A DNA stretch of 64,000 nucleotides, taken from assembly GCA_021018995.1 (NCBI GenBank), contig CM037597.1, positions 6,833,299 through 6,897,298 on the forward strand. The letters are read 5' to 3'. The first letter of the stretch is position 1. The number at the start of each line of letters is the position of its first letter. The stretch comes from Chloranthus sessilifolius (Eukaryota > Streptophyta > Magnoliopsida > Chloranthales > Chloranthaceae). Positions 33,868 to 46,856 of this stretch are shown in pieces. The position numbers and the translations under genes were made by a program. The notes beneath the pieces were generated by a model. The model was given only the letters and a program-made list of their open reading frames with translations, made no database searches and had not been told where the DNA came from.

Positions 33868-35590
33868 CGTAATCATAATCGATCAGAAATTCCAACCATC
33901 TTCTCTGCCTCATATTCAAGTCTTTCTGCGTAAAAAGATATTTAAGACTTTGATGATCCATGGAGATAATGAATTTCTCTCCATACAGGTAGTGTCTCCA
34001 GATCTTCGGTGCGAATATGATAGCGGCCAGTTCTAGATCGTGCGTAGGGTAATTCTTTTCATATTCCTTTAGCTGCCTGGATCCGTAAGCTACAACTCTC
34101 TCATTCTGCATCAGGACATCACCTAGTCCTTTATATGACGCATCGGTATTAACGGTGAAGCCACCACTACCAGAAGGTATTACTAGAACGGGAGCAGTAG
34201 TCAACCTTTTCTTCAACTCGAGAAAGCTCTTCTCACACTCATCAGTCCAAATGAATTTCACATTCTTCTTGGTCAGCCCGATAAGAGGCCTTGAGATCTT
34301 TGAGAAACCTTCCACGAACCATCTTTAGTAACCAGCTAAGCCAAGGAAACTCCGTACTTCAGTGACACTTTTGGGACTCGCTCAATTTACAATGGCTTCA
34401 ATTTTTACAGAATCAACAGTAATCCCTGCCTCAGAAATCCTATGGCCCAGAAATGCCACCTCACGCATCCAGAATTCGCATTTACTCGTCTTAGCATACA
34501 ACTGGTGGTCCAATAGGGTTTCTAAGATGATCTTTAAGTGTTCGGCGTGCTCTTCTTCGGACTTAGAGTAGATCAGGATGCCATCAACGAAAACCACCAC
34601 AAACTGATCCAAGTAGGGCTTGAAGATACGATTCATCAAGTCCATAAAGATTGCAAGAGCATTAGTCAATCCGAAAGGCATTACCAAAAACTCAAACTGC
34701 CTACACCTCGTATTGAATGTCGTCTTAGCTATATCGGACTCTCTCACCCTCAACTAATGATATCCAGATCTCATATTGATCTTAGAGAAATATCGCGCAC
34801 CTTGCAGTTGATCAAATAGAACATCGATCTGTGGCAATGGATACTTGTTCTTAATCATCGCTTGGTTCAACTGTCGGTAATCAATGCATAGTCTCTAAGA
34901 ACCGTCCTTCTTTACAAATAAAACAGGAGCACCCCATATCTTTCTAATAAAGCCCTTATCTTGTAGTTCCTATAACTGTTTCTTCAATTCTGATAGTTCT
35001 GCAAGCGCCATCTTGTAAGGAGTCTTGGCTATCGGAGCAGTGCCAGGTACGAGCTCAATTTGAAATTCGACTTCCCTACTCGGCGGCAAACCCGTCACCT
35101 CATCAGGAAAAACTCCACCAAATTCATTTACAACAGGAATCGATGATATATCTCCCCGCTTTTCCTCGGCTTTTAATGAAGCAAAGAGGTTCGGAATGGC
35201 ACCCTTCCGTGCGCCCTTGAATTTAAACGTCGGTCCATCCAAAGGGGTAAATATCATGGTCTTGGCAAAACAATCAAGGGTCACATGAGATTCAGTGAGC
35301 CAATCCATTCCTAGGACAATATCGAAATCTTTGAAGTCTAATTCAATTAGATCGACAACTAATGCATGGGTTCCAATCTGGACATAACATCGAGGATAGA
35401 CTCTATCACCAAGCACACTCTTCCCCAGAGGAGTTGCTACGGTCAAAGGAATGCTCATAGGAGATGACTCTTTATCAAGACGTTTAGCGAAGCTCAAGGA
35501 GACGAATGAATGGGAAGCACCCGAATCCAACAACACATGAGCAAAAAGACCATCGATTAACATCGAACCTGGGCACCCAAGACATGCCAC
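33831..35590 (-). pseudogene. Protease-RT-RNase H of the second Gypsy lineage
   Basis: Minus strand. Protease has LLDSGASHSFVS (classic DSG) and FDIVLGMDWLTESH. RT follows, with the start of the domain broken by several stops between 34970 and 34750. The RT active site reads FVDG at 34591-34580, so the second catalytic aspartate is lost. RNase H has [10 protein letters not shown] and [20 protein letters not shown]. The frame ends at [10 protein letters not shown], the same 37 bp that begins the plus-strand integrase segment. Confidence 0.88.
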
Positions 35591-35711
35591 GACTTAAATT
35601 ATTCAACATAAGGTATCGTTTAATTTAAAAGCGTAATGTCTACCAGATCTTCGTTAGTTCTTAATAAATTCATTTAATTCATTTTTGAAAATATTTTCGA
35701 AAAGTTATTCT

Positions 35712-36717
35712 GTGACGACCCGACTTTTCCAATCCCTAAGGTATAGGAAAGGTCGGTTCATCAACTTATTGATTTCTCAATAAGCCGTAACAAACAGAAG
35801 CCGGCAACATAAACAGAGGTCTAAAGAACAGAGGCATCATATCATAATCCAAAAAGAACCAAAAGACTACAGATAGCAAAAGAATATATCACTGTGAGGA
35901 ACCAAAAGGAACCACCGGTGATGGCCAATCCAATCACCTAAAATAGAGGTTCACGATAATGGTTCCTCTAGTGATATCAAAAGGACAAAATAATAGCCTA
36001 GGGCTCAATATTCCAAAATAATATCCAGACAAAATACCAAAAATACAGGAATCCAAAGATCACGGGAAGAACTCCTCCGCTGGTATATCCAAATCCTCCT
36101 CTGGAATATAATCGGAGTCCTCCGGATCCTCTGACCCAATGTCGGTCTCAGCACCTGTGACGTATAGTCGAGGGTGAGCTAACAGCTAAGCTCAATAGAA
36201 GAAGCCAGATCTATTTGCAGTTCATTATAAGTACTGGTTTTCAAAAGACGGAATCGGATCAAATATGATTTTTCAAAGATGCTTTCCAATTTAAATCTCC
36301 AGTTCTAATCCTGAGTCAAACTGATAGTAAGTTCAAGGTGTTCAAAATGTTCTGATTTAGCATGCTTCTTGTCTTAAATTTATAACTTAATTTTATCTCT
36401 CAAATTTCCTATAGCATGAGAGCGGACTAAGTGACCGATAGGAAGACCCTACTGACCATCGTCGTTCATGAACCTATTTCGAAAATGCAACAAGCCCCTG
36501 CGCTATGAGGGAAACTTGTGCCAAAGTTTTACCGTCAACACGGTTGGTGGAATCTAGGGCATCGTACTTATGAACCCTAAATCAAATGCAAATGCTAATA
36601 CATATCAAAGCTTATTAATTATAACATATACTGAATTGTCAAAGTTCTGATTCGAAATTCTGATTCGAAAATTCACTAAGATTCTGATTCAAAAAGGTTT
36701 AGCTGAGGTTCTGATTC
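35712..36717 (-). repeat. Half LTR of the main family, minus strand, cut by the plus element
   Basis: On plus it begins TGTGACGACCCGAC, the end of the main family's LTR. It matches about 1 kb of the plus-lineage LTR in reverse complement, then stops at CTGATTC where another LTR starts (36718). It contains the conserved acidic reading frame at 36060-36146. Confidence 0.9.
36060..36146 (-). CDS. Conserved acidic short ORF in the half LTR
   Basis: Same frame and nearly the same codons as in the plus-strand LTRs (DSDYIPEEDLDIPAEEFFP then TGA). This LTR keeps the longer upstream frame through a CGACTATACGTCACAGGTGC segment. Confidence 0.45.
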   Translation of the reverse strand, partial: TDIGSEDPEDSDYIPEEDLDIPAEEFFP

Positions 36718-36981
36718 TGTAATATCCCTGATATTTTCGGCATATTTTCGTTTACCTCGGTAAGCGTGCCCGGAAAATACTATAAAATATTTTTGGACTT
36801 TTGGTAAGCTAAGGCTATGGTAAGACTAATGGCCAAAGGATTTGGTCTCGAGAGGTGTGCAAGTCATGTACGTATTGGCATACACAATAAGGAGGTGTTA
36901 GTGGTTAGCATGAAATAAATCCCAAAGTTAGTAGATAAGTTAAAGAGTTAGAATATCTAGATATTTTAAGCTTGGTTTGGT

Positions 36982-36989
36982 TATAAAAG
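36982..36989 (+). promoter_or_regulatory. TATA-like motif, LTR 1
   Basis: TATAAAAG about 265 bp into the LTR, followed by a CT-rich tract; conserved in all three plus LTRs. Confidence 0.4.
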
Positions 36990-38496
36990 AGATTGCAAGT
37001 GAAGCTTGCATCTCTCTCTCTCTCTCGTTGGAAAGGCTTGAGGAAAATAACCATGCAAGGTTATTTAAATTCCAGATCTAAGAAGCAAGAGAGATCCTCC
37101 TCCCATCTTGACCATTGATCGTATTGGTGATGGTCTTTAGATCAGTTTAAGCTATAAAAAGGGAAAGATAGAGGAGAAGACATCCCTGTGCCTATAAATC
37201 TGTGCCAAAGAAGAAGGGTTGCAATGAACAAAGCTGATGCCATTGAACCCTTGGTTTAGAAACTGATTTCCGAAGCACAAATCGGTACGAAGGGATCTAC
37301 CGTTAAAGATAAAAAGAGGTATGTATTGAAACCTCTGTATGAAAATCTGTGAATCTTTTTCTTTGAATTAAAAATATATATGTGCGATAAAGAAGAGGGT
37401 TGGTCATGAAAAGATCGGAAAAGATCCGGACATGTCAAAGTGCATACGAAACGGAAATTAATCGATTTCAAAATCATTTGTCAATTCTTGATTAAGGCTC
37501 GATCGGGATGTGGAAATTCGATGGTCGATTTTGGATTCGACCATCGATTTCAAATTCGACCATCGAATTGGAAAATCGATGGTCGAATTCTGCCCTGACT
37601 TTTTGGTTCGAAAATTTGTTGGACTTTCTTCTTGCAAGCTTTCGGGTTAAATCTTGTAGCTTTATATTAACACTAAGGGTGGTAAGATATGTAGGTTTTG
37701 ACGTCGGAAGTCCTTGGAGAGGACCGTTTTTGCATGCTTTTGAAACCGCTTGGTTAAGGTAGGGGAACCCAAATTCTCTTTGCATAAATTATAAGCACAA
37801 GCCATGATAGACAATTTATTTGAAACGCATAAATTTGATAGAAGTCTGTGCACATAGTATAAACAAAGCTTGAATATAAGACAACATCAGAAATTTGTAA
37901 ACATTGTTAGGGACAAGAATCTGTGTGAATCAGAACCTCAGCTAAACCTTTTTGAATCAGAATCTCAGTGAATTTTCGAATCAGAATTTCGAATCAGAAC
38001 TTTGACAATTCAGTATATGTTATAATTAATAAGCTTTGATATGTATTAGCATTTGCATTTGATTTAGGGGTCATAAGTACGATGCCCTAGATTCCACCAA
38101 CCGTGTTGACGGTAAAACTTTGGCACAAGTTTCCCTCATAGCGCAGGGGCTTGTTGCATTTTCGAAATGGGTTCATGAACGACGATGGTCAGTAGGGTCT
38201 TCCCATCGGTCACTTAGTCCGCTCTCATGCTATAGGAAATTTGAGAGATAAAATTAAGTTATAAATTTAAGACAAGAAGCATGCTAAATCAGATCATTCT
38301 GAACACTTGCAATTTACTATCAGTTTTGACTCAGGATTAGAACTGGAGATTTAAATTTGAAAGCATCTTTTGAAAAATCATATTTGATCCGATTAGTCTT
38401 TTGAAAACCGATTACTTATAATAAAGCGCAAATAGATCCGCTTCTTCTATTGAGCTTGGTTGTTAGCTCACCTCGACTATACGTCCAGTGTCTTTG

Positions 38497-38583
38497 ACCG
38501 ACATTGGGTCAGAGGATCCGGAGGACTCCGATTATATTCCAGAGGAGGATTTGGATATACCAGCGGAGGAGTTCTTCCCTTGA
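38497..38583 (+). CDS. Conserved acidic short ORF in LTR 1
   Basis: Frame ending DSDYIPEEDLDIPAEEFFP and TGA. The stretch just upstream differs at a CAG/CTG-type site (GTCCAGTGTCTTTG against GTCACAGGTGCTGAG in LTR 3), so the longer frame is broken here. Confidence 0.45.
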   Translation, partial: TDIGSEDPEDSDYIPEEDLDIPAEEFFP

Positions 38584-38934
38584 TCTTAGGATCCTTGTAT
38601 TTTGGTATTTTGTCTGAATATTAATTTTGGAATATTGAGCCCTAGGCTAATATTTTGTCTTTTTTGATATCACTAGAGGAACCATTATCGTGAACCTCTA
38701 TTTTAGGTGATTGGATTGGCCATCACCGGTGGTTCCTTTTGGTTCCTCACAGTGATATATTCTTTTGCTATCTGTAGTCTTTTGTTTCTTTTGGATTATG
38801 TTATGATGCCTCTGTTCTTTAGACCTTTGTTTATGTTGTCGGCTTCTGTTTGTTACGGCTTATTGAGAAATCAATAAGTTGATGAACCGGCCTTTCCTAT
38901 ACCTTAGGGATTGGAAAAGTCGGGTCGTCACAGT

Positions 38935-38945
38935 TGGTATCAGAG
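38935..38945 (+). other. Primer binding site, unit 1
   Basis: TGGTATCAGAG two bases after the LTR end; matches the initiator tRNA-Met 3' end. The next base differs (A for C). Confidence 0.85.
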
Positions 38946-39042
38946 AAAGGCTCTAGGTTCAGAGTCTTAGGACTAGGGGTTAGATTATTTCTAACAATTA
39001 TTACTGATCAATTGTTGTTGTTGTTAACAATGACAGATCAGC

Positions 39043-40228
39043 ATGCCTCCACGGTTTAGAGGCAGAGGTATAGAGGGACCTCGTCTACATTTCGCATTGA
39101 TGGGATAGATGAGGCGTAGGCACCTCTTATGGCGGAAGGCGAGTTGCTTACGGCCCTAATCACGAGATCCCTTGGGAGCTCTAGGCAGGATAGAGGAATG
39201 TAGACGAGGTGTTGGCACCTTGGCTACTAATATGGCACAGCTATGACCATTGATAGGCAGAGCAGAGATCTTTGGCTAGACATCAGCCAGGAGGATTCGC
39301 AGAGTTTAGGAGGATGAGACCTCCTACATTCTCAGGGCAGACGGATCCTATGGAAGCCGAGGCATGGCTGGATGAGATAGAGAAAATATTTGAAGTGTTG
39401 CAGTGTACTGAGGTTGAGAAAGTACGATGGGCATCTTTCAAACTTCTGGGCGAGGCTAGCCCATGGTGGAAATCTGTTTCTAGGATGAGAGAACAGGACT
39501 ACCCCAATACTCCATGGACTTGGGCAGAGTTCGTGGAGACATTCAACGATCAGTATTTTCCGAAGATCGTACGTAATCAGTGGGAGGTCCAATTCATCGA
39601 GTTGAAACAGAATGAGATGTCGGTGCGCGAGTATGGCGCAGAATTTGATAGACTTTCCCGATTTGCACCCCTACATGTGGCCACTGAGCTGCTGAGAGCT
39701 CGAAATTTGAGAGGTTGAGGCGAACATCGGGGAGAGGGTGTCGATGTGGGAAATGGAGACGATATCTTTGGCGTTATGTCCAAGGCCCTCATTGAGAGAA
39801 GACATTCAAAAGCACTTGAGGCGAGGCGAGGTAATAGAAATAGGTTTGGCGGGGGAGCAGAGTGCTTGAGCGGGTGAACAAAAGCCGAGGTTCTCTAAAC
39901 CTCCTCCCTACATATTCTAGACCATTTTGTTGCGCCAGGACGATGGCGTCCTCCTATCGAGACCGCATGAGTTCATCACCGGAGACGACCTTCGAGCCGG
40001 AGCACTCGCAAGTGGAGCCGTGGCTCGGTTGACGAAGGATCAGCTACTCTGTTTCTACCACAGTGTGTGCAAGATGTGGGAAACCACATAGGCGAGGATT
40101 GCGGAACAGGGGATGCTTGGTGTGGACGGAGTTGGTCACATGATCAAGGATTGTCTGGCCTCTGATTCAAGGTCGGGCTTATCACGGTGGCTGCAGGATG
40201 CCCAAACGTCGAATGAGCGTCATTCAAG
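39043..40228 (+). pseudogene. gag: gag, unit 1 (frameshifted)
   Basis: ATG of MPPRF at 39043, as in units 2 and 3. The Gag body is open from about 39272 to 39718 (MARHQPGGFAEFRRMRPPTF...). After that, small deletions destroy the frame through the Pro/Gln-rich linker and both zinc knuckles. Most lost bases lie at CAG/CTG words that are intact in unit 3. Confidence 0.85.
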
Positions 40229-40356
40229 GTATCATTAAAGTTGAGATGTCATTTATGCATTGATTCAATTATTATTGTTTAAATTTGAATACAAGCCAAT
40301 TATGTTGAACCACATAGAAATCATTGCATATAATTAACAAAACTTTTTAACTAAAG
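40229..40356 (+). other. Intron between gag and protease, unit 1
   Basis: 128 bp from CAAG|GTATCA to CTAAAG|GTACCC; identical boundaries to units 2 and 3. Confidence 0.68.
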
Positions 40357-43300
40357 GTACCCTTATGATGAGTAGTCGAGATGACATGGATAAAATTGAA
40401 GCATGAGTACTTATAGACCCTGGGTCTACACACTCGTTTATTACTCCTTCCTTCTCAGAGAAGTTGGGTATTACTCACGAACCTCTTGCTTTATTACGGA
40501 TGTCAAGATTCCTACGGGAGTTCGGTGTGTCGATATTGATGTCGATCCATCGTGATGATTGATGAGCACGAGACATCGACCGACATGATTACGTTGAGCA
40601 TGGAAGGGTTCGACGTTATTCTCGGAATGGATTGGTTGGCAGCTTATCACGCGAGTGTAGACTGTCTGCGGAAGATAGTGACCTTCATGGCCAAAGCGAA
40701 AATCCTTCCGATTTTGTGGAGTCAAATCCAAGGTTGCCGTTGGTTTGACCATTAAAAGCCGGCGTATGATGAGGAATGGTTGCAGTGGGTATCTAGCCTA
40801 TTTGCAAGATTCTACCGAAAAGAAGAACGACTTGCCTCTTATCAAGGTGGTCTGTGATTATCCTGATGTCTTTCCAGTGGACTTGCCTGGATTACCACCT
40901 GACCGAGGGATTGAATTCGCGATTGAGCTAGCGCCAGATGTAACCGTTATCTAAAGCTCCATAGCGGATGGCGCTGCTAAGTTGAAGGAACTCAAGGACT
41001 TCAGAGCTCTTAGACAAAGGCTTTATACGACAAAGTGTTTCTCCTTGGGTGCACGGTTCTATTTGTGAAAAAGAAGGATGGATCGATGCGTCTGTGTATC
41101 GATTATAGGCAGCTCAACAAAATGACAATTAAGAATCGTTATCCTCTTCCAAGGATAGATGATTTGTTTGACCAATTGCAAGGTGCAAGATTCTTTTCGA
41201 AGATTGATCTGAGGTCGGGCTATCACCAGCTCAAGATCAAGGCAGAAGATATATCCAAGACTGCGTTTCAGACGCGTTATGGCCACTATGAGTTTCTAGT
41301 GATGCCATTTGGATTGACGAATGCGCCTGCATCTTTCATGGACCTGATGAACAGGGTGTTCAAACCACATCTTGATAAATTTGTGGTAGTTTTCAGAGAT
41401 GATATCCTCATCTATTCGAAAACCGAGAGGAGCATGTCGACATCGAAGATAGCTCTTCAAACACTCAGGGACCATCAGCTGTATGCCAAACTCAGTAAGT
41501 GTGAGTTTTGGCTTGAGCAGGTCAGTTTCTTGGGCCACGAGTCTCAAGCGTATCTCAAAGGATCCTACAAAGATAGATTCTGTGGTGACATGGGAACAAC
41601 CTACGGCCATACTAGAGGTCCAAGTTTCCTTGGTTTGGCAGGTACTATCGGCGATTTGTCGAGGGTTTCTCAAGATATCGTCCACTTACACTTTCACAAG
41701 AAAGAATGCTAAGTTCGATGACGAGCAAAGGTGAGCAGAGCTTTCAGGAGTTAAAGCCGCTGACTACAAGACCAAGCTTGCTATACCTTCCGGCAGTGGA
41801 GGTTTTGCAGTATATAGTGATGCTTCTTATGGCGGATTAGGCTGTGTGCTTAATCAACACGAGCGGGTCATTGCATATGGTTCTAGGCAGTTGAAGGACC
41901 ATGAAAGAAACTATCCGGACGATGACTTAGAGCTAGCAAGAGTTATATTCGCTTTGAAGATCCGGGCGACATTACCTCTACGGTGAAGTTTTGATATATT
42001 CACCGATCACAAGAGTCTCAAGTACTCTTCACTCAAAAGGACTTGAATATGCTACGACGATGGATGGAGTTCTTGAAGGACTACGATTGCTCGATTCAAG
42101 ACCATCCGGGAAAGGCAAATGTCGTCTTGATGCTCTTAGTAGAGGTCTTCACGCTTATCACATCTTGTTAGCCGGATTCAGAGATGGAAGCTATTGGAAG
42201 ATATGGCTTTGGGCAGCTCAAGGTTTGATGTAAAAGGCTCGGGAGCATTGATGGCTACACTTGTGTTACGTCCTACGCTCTTCGAGAATATTAGAAAGCT
42301 TCAGATGACCGATGATGAGCTGATGGCAATCAGACGAGATGTCGAGAATGGCTGTAAGAAGGATTTCTATACCATGAGCAGATGGAACCTTATTATTTCA
42401 CGACCGTGTATGCGTACCGTCGAGTACCGAGCTTCGGGACACCATTCTGGAAGAGGCTCACAAATCCATGTATGCCATACATCCTGGTAGCACCAAGATG
42501 TATCAGGACTTGATGAAGAGTTTCTGGTGGCGAGGTTTGAAACGCGACGTCGCTGAGTACGTATCGCGGTGTTTGGTTTGTCAGTGTTAAGGTTGATCAT
42601 CGTAATCCGGAGGTCTATGCGGCCTTTACCTATACTCGAGTGGAAATGGGAAGCCATTTCGATGGATTTTATACTCAGGTTGCCTAAGACACTGAGGAAG
42701 AACAATGTCATCTGGGTCATTGTAGATCGACTAACCAAGTCTGCTCATTTCTTGCCATATAATACCACCTATACAGCCAGTAGACTTGCAGAGTTATACC
42801 TGAAGGAGATTGTTAGACTGCATGGGATACCGGCCAGTATTGTGTCTGATCGAGACCCGTTGTTTACTTCACATTTTTGGCAAAGATTTCAGGAAGGCAT
42901 GGGTTCTCGTCTTGATTTTAGTTCGGCGTTTCACCCACAGACGGATGGCCAGACCGAGCGCGTGAACCAGATCATTGAGGACATGTTGAGAGCATGTATG
43001 CTGGATTTTCACGGGTCATGGGACCAACACTTGCCTCTGATTGAGTTCGCCTACAACAATAGCTTTCAGGCTAGTATTGGTATGGCTCCATTCGAGGCGT
43101 TATATGGACGACGGTGCCGATCACCGTTGAACTGGGAAGAAGTGGGTGAGAAGCTCATTATTGGACCTGAGATAGTTGAGCGCACTACCGAGACAGTTCG
43201 GTTGATACGCGAGCGACTACGAGTAGCTCAGAGTCGTCAGAAGAGCTACGCCGATCTCAAACGGAGACACGTGGACTTTCAGGTAGATTTATCATGTTAA

Positions 43301-43775
43301 TGAGTATATTTTCTTGGTATAAATTCCATTTGAAAATAGCAATAATACTCGATTTTTCAGGTCGGCGAGAATGTTTTCGTTCGGATTTCGCCTACCAAGG
43401 GCGTTATGCGGTTCGGGAAACGAAAGCGAGTCCTCGATGACGTTGGGCCTTTTGAGATACTAGGCCGAGTCGGAGAGGTTGCATATCGGTGGCGTTATCA
43501 CGCAATTATCTAGCATGCACGATGTCTTTCATGTGTCGATGCTGCGACGATACATCCGTGACCCGACTCATGTACTTGATTACCAACCCATCGAACTTCA
43601 GGATGGTTTGAAGGTGATCGAGGACCCGATTCGTATTTTGGATCGCAAGGAGCAGATCCTACGCACTAAAAGCATTCCTTTGGTTCTCGTGCAATGGCGG
43701 AATCATACACCAGAGGAAGCCACTTGGGAGCGTGAAGCTGAGATCCGAGACCAATTTCCAAGCCTCTTTGTTTAA
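40357..43775 (+). pseudogene. pol: pol, unit 1 (frameshifted), with integrase intron
   Basis: Protease, RT, RNase H, integrase and chromodomain follow in the normal order, with many small indels. The long open parts are RT (41035-41712) and integrase (42569-43300). An in-frame TGA at 40404 precedes the protease DPGSTHSF motif, as in the other units. The RT active site is FRDD (41392-41403), as in the minus element, while units 2 and 3 have FVDD. At 42248 it has TTG (Leu), where units 2 and 3 have TAG. An intron (43283-43360) interrupts integrase before the GPF/chromodomain part. Confidence 0.85.
43283..43360 (+). other. Intron inside integrase, unit 1
   Basis: 78 bp from TTTCAG|GTAGAT to TTTTTCAG|GTCGGC; carries stops; phase 0. 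Confidence 0.68.
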
Positions 43776-44779
43776 ATTTTTGAGATTTTATGTGTTGACA
43801 GTATGATACTTGAAATTTTATGTAATTGTTGATTATATATATATAGTTTGTCGAGAAATTTTGGCGGAATAAGCGATAAGTGTACTTGATTTCCATAAGC
43901 AAATTGGACTAGCTACTACTTTCTTGATCAATATTGGTGATCGAAGAGGAATTGCAAAAATTTTGGAAAATTTTGGAAAGCCTCAGATGTGTTAAACTCA
44001 TTGACAAAAGGTCATTTTAAATGATTAATTTTGACAAAAGGGTTACCATGATTCCAATGCTTAAACCTATTTTTGTCCACATTTGACGCAACAATTACAT
44101 AATCTTTGTGGAAACCTTGATAATTTTGCAAGCAGAAAGCGGACTACTCTTTTTCAATTAAAATGTGGGGCTAATTCGCTAAAGTTTAGCCCTATTTTAT
44201 AATTTTTGCACCTTTTAATTGCGATAATTTGGATCGAGGTCCAAATAAGTCAAGCGGATGAAAAAAGGCTTCGATAACGGTCAATGTAGATCCAATGGTA
44301 AGGACTAGATTCAAAATTTGGAAAATTTTAAGCAAATTTAGTTGCCAGAAATTAATCATCGATTTTGATAATCGACCATCGAAAAAAATATAACTTATAA
44401 TCGCAATTTAAAGCCCAAAACAGGACGAGAAATGCTGAAATCGATAGTCGATTTTCAAATCGACCATCGATTGAAAAAATCGACCATCGATTTGAAATTG
44501 ATCAATTTATCGATTTAAGTGAGGGTTGAAACCCTCTTTGCCATTTCGGTTTCAACATTTTTGGGGTTTTTGAGCTAGGGTTTGGAGCGATTGGCGATTT
44601 GGGACTTCTCTTGTATTTTCGCAAATCCAAGGGGAGTGCACTACATTGTCAAGGGATTCAATTTCTTCATTGCAAAAACCGATTTGGGGCTTTCATAAGG
44701 TAAATCCTCCTCATCTCAAGATTTCTTGGTTTTTTTGCATCTGTTTTGAGGGTTTTCTTGCATTTTTTTGTGTTTTTTC
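43776..44779 (+). other. Spacer and leader between pol and the additional ORF, unit 1
   Basis: Non-coding. It has a TATATATATAG motif at about 43837, TCGACCATCGA-type repeats at about 44350-44510, and AGGGTTTGG and AAGGTAAATCC just upstream of the ORF. Confidence 0.5.
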
Positions 44780-46032
44780 AATGGGCCTAAGCAAACACCC
44801 ATTGAAACCCTACCTCAAAGCGACTCACCACTCGGCTCAGTCCACTTCACGATCCAAACAGCTGGGACACTCAAACTCGGCTCCATCTGTCCCCCTTTTG
44901 CCCGAACAACCACGAGATTTTGGAGCATTAAAGGCTTCGCCACGATTACGTTTCCACCCGAGTTGTTTGATCAACAAACGACCACACAATGTGGGAGAGT
45001 ATTTGGAAAAAGCCAAATTAACCTCGTTGTGTACTTCCTTTAGCGACCACTTCTACCCGCGACTCGTGCGCTTATTTTATCAGCACATGAGCCGCGAAGA
45101 TGGTAAAAGAATTTATACGGAAATAGATGGTCGGGATTACACATTTGACCTAGAGGATATGGCTGTAGCATTGCGTGCCCCGTTAAATCACTCCCAGACT
45201 GGGGGTTTAGGTCCCCCTTTCCCAAAACCGCTTTGAGGACGCCACTACACAAATGACGCAGGTCATTATGGATCTAAATCTATAGTTACAGCCCAGATGC
45301 CGGAGACCATGTGGATTTTAGATAAAATTTTAAAGACCACTTTGTATCCTTTTGGTCACCAATCGGAGCGCACCGGACCCCTTCAACAAATTTTATTTGC
45401 GGCCTATAAGGAAAGATGGTTCAGTGCACCGGACATTCTTTTTAAGGGGATCCTTAAAGCCCGCGAGAAAATGGGGAACATAGAAGAAGCCCATGAAAAA
45501 TATGCCCTATGCACGTGTGATTTCCATGATTGAGAATTATAGAGCGGGCCCCGCTTATGACCTTCACCTATCGAGCCCAAATCCCGCCGGTCGGAAACTA
45601 TACACCTGGTCAATTGGGGTCAAACGATAGTCGATTGGTAAAGGCTCTAAGGATGCGGCGGCACCGGAGACATAGCGAGGACGATGAGGGACCCTACTCT
45701 GCAGCCTCGATGCTCTGCACCTTCCTCAAATTTCGCCGAGTGATGTCCTCACTCTCCGAGTTTACTAGGCAGATGACCGCCATGAGCCACTGATCCGTGA
45801 GCTCACCCACCATACCGATGTCGCGCCAGAGCTAGATGTCCACGTGGCGCGCTCTCTTACCTCATGCAAGATGCATTTCGAGGACTACACCACGATATGG
45901 TCGAGATCCGAAGCTTGATATATCACCCTTCGACATCGGGCCGGTACTAGTATTCCTCCTTCGCCACTATACGGGTGATGATGATGCTCTTGACGGTGAT
46001 GGTGTTCGGATCGCGGGTCCATCTGTGAGATT
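44780..46032 (+). pseudogene. Additional ORF, unit 1 (heavily frameshifted)
   Basis: The start ATGGGCCTAAGCAAAC corresponds to MGPKKQ in unit 2 with one base missing. Conserved blocks such as HFYPRLVRLFYQHM and ILDKILKTTLYPFGHQSERT survive in different frames. Confidence 0.75.
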
Positions 46033-46587
46033 TTTAGTATGCTTGGGAGAGAGGTTACTCATTTACTTTTGTCATATCTCTTATTTATTATACACTGGAT
46101 TATTAGGACGTGGTCCTTCTTTTATCTTCCACTATGGATTATTAGGACCGTGGTCCTTCTTTTGTTATCCTTATTTTTATGTCTTTGTTCGGGTTTTAGA
46201 TACTTTGATTATCCTGTTTGTATATATGGAGCACTTTGCACTTGTGGTTAATTTTCTATCTATGTTTTGGCTCAAAGATGAGTTTACTTTTGTATATATT
46301 TTGGTAAATATTTCTTTTAGACACTTGTGTGGGTTTGCTTCTGTCACTCTGATTCTACATGTTGGCTTTGCTTTTTTTTTTTTGCTCATGGGTCACTGTG
46401 CATCGGTCTCCCGGCACGTGACACTTGGGGTGTGGGCATCCATGTACGGATGCAATCCACTATGGCCTTCGATGCCACATGCAAGACATCCATGTTACTA
46501 CGGATCCCATCCCTTGGCTTGCGTGCTCTGTGGATCGAAACACGGTCCCATGTAATTGCTTTTGCATCCAATTTCTGAAAAATTCCT
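46033..46587 (+). other. 3' untranslated spacer, unit 1
   Basis: Non-coding AT-rich sequence. It includes two GGATTATTAGGAC..GGTCCTTCTT copies (about 46090 and 46134), then the conserved pre-PPT stretch. No gene seen. Confidence 0.5.
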
Positions 46588-46598
46588 AAGGAGGTGAA
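46588..46598 (+). other. Polypurine tract, unit 1
   Basis: AAGGAGGTGAA immediately before the next LTR. Confidence 0.8.
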
Positions 46599-46856
46599 TG
46601 TAATATCACGATATTTTGGCAAATTTTCATTTACCTCGTAAGCGTGCAAAAATACTATAAAATATTTTTGGACTTTTGGTAAGCTAAGGCTATGGTAAGA
46701 CTAATGGCCAAAGGATTTGGTCTAGAGGTGTACAAGTCATGTACACGTAATGGCATACACAATAAGGAGGTGTTAGTGGTTAGCATGAAATAAATCCCAA
46801 AGTTAGTAGATAAGTTAAAGAGTTAGAATATCTAGATTTTTTAAGCTTGGTTTGGT

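Larger units (their letters stand above)
32509..35711 (-). mobile_element. Decayed, rearranged Ty3/Gypsy element (second lineage)
   Basis: Carries a probable LTR remnant (32509-32840), an integrase segment on plus (32841-33778) and protease-RT-RNase H on minus (33831-35590). The protein sequence is clearly Gypsy but distinct from the main family. No gag, complete LTR or target duplication is visible. Its right side is cut at 35712 by an LTR of the main family. Confidence 0.75.
36718..38932 (+). repeat. LTR 1 of the plus-strand tandem element
   Basis: 2215 bp, TGTAATATCC...GTCGTCACA. It contains TATAAAAG (36982), a CT-rich leader, a TCGA-repeat cluster (about 37508-37595) and the conserved acidic frame (38497-38583). 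Confidence 0.95.

Noticed and set aside
41059-41286. Antisense ORF opposite RT, repeated at 51005 and 61226
   Set aside because: A shadow of conserved RT codons on the other strand; no independent support.
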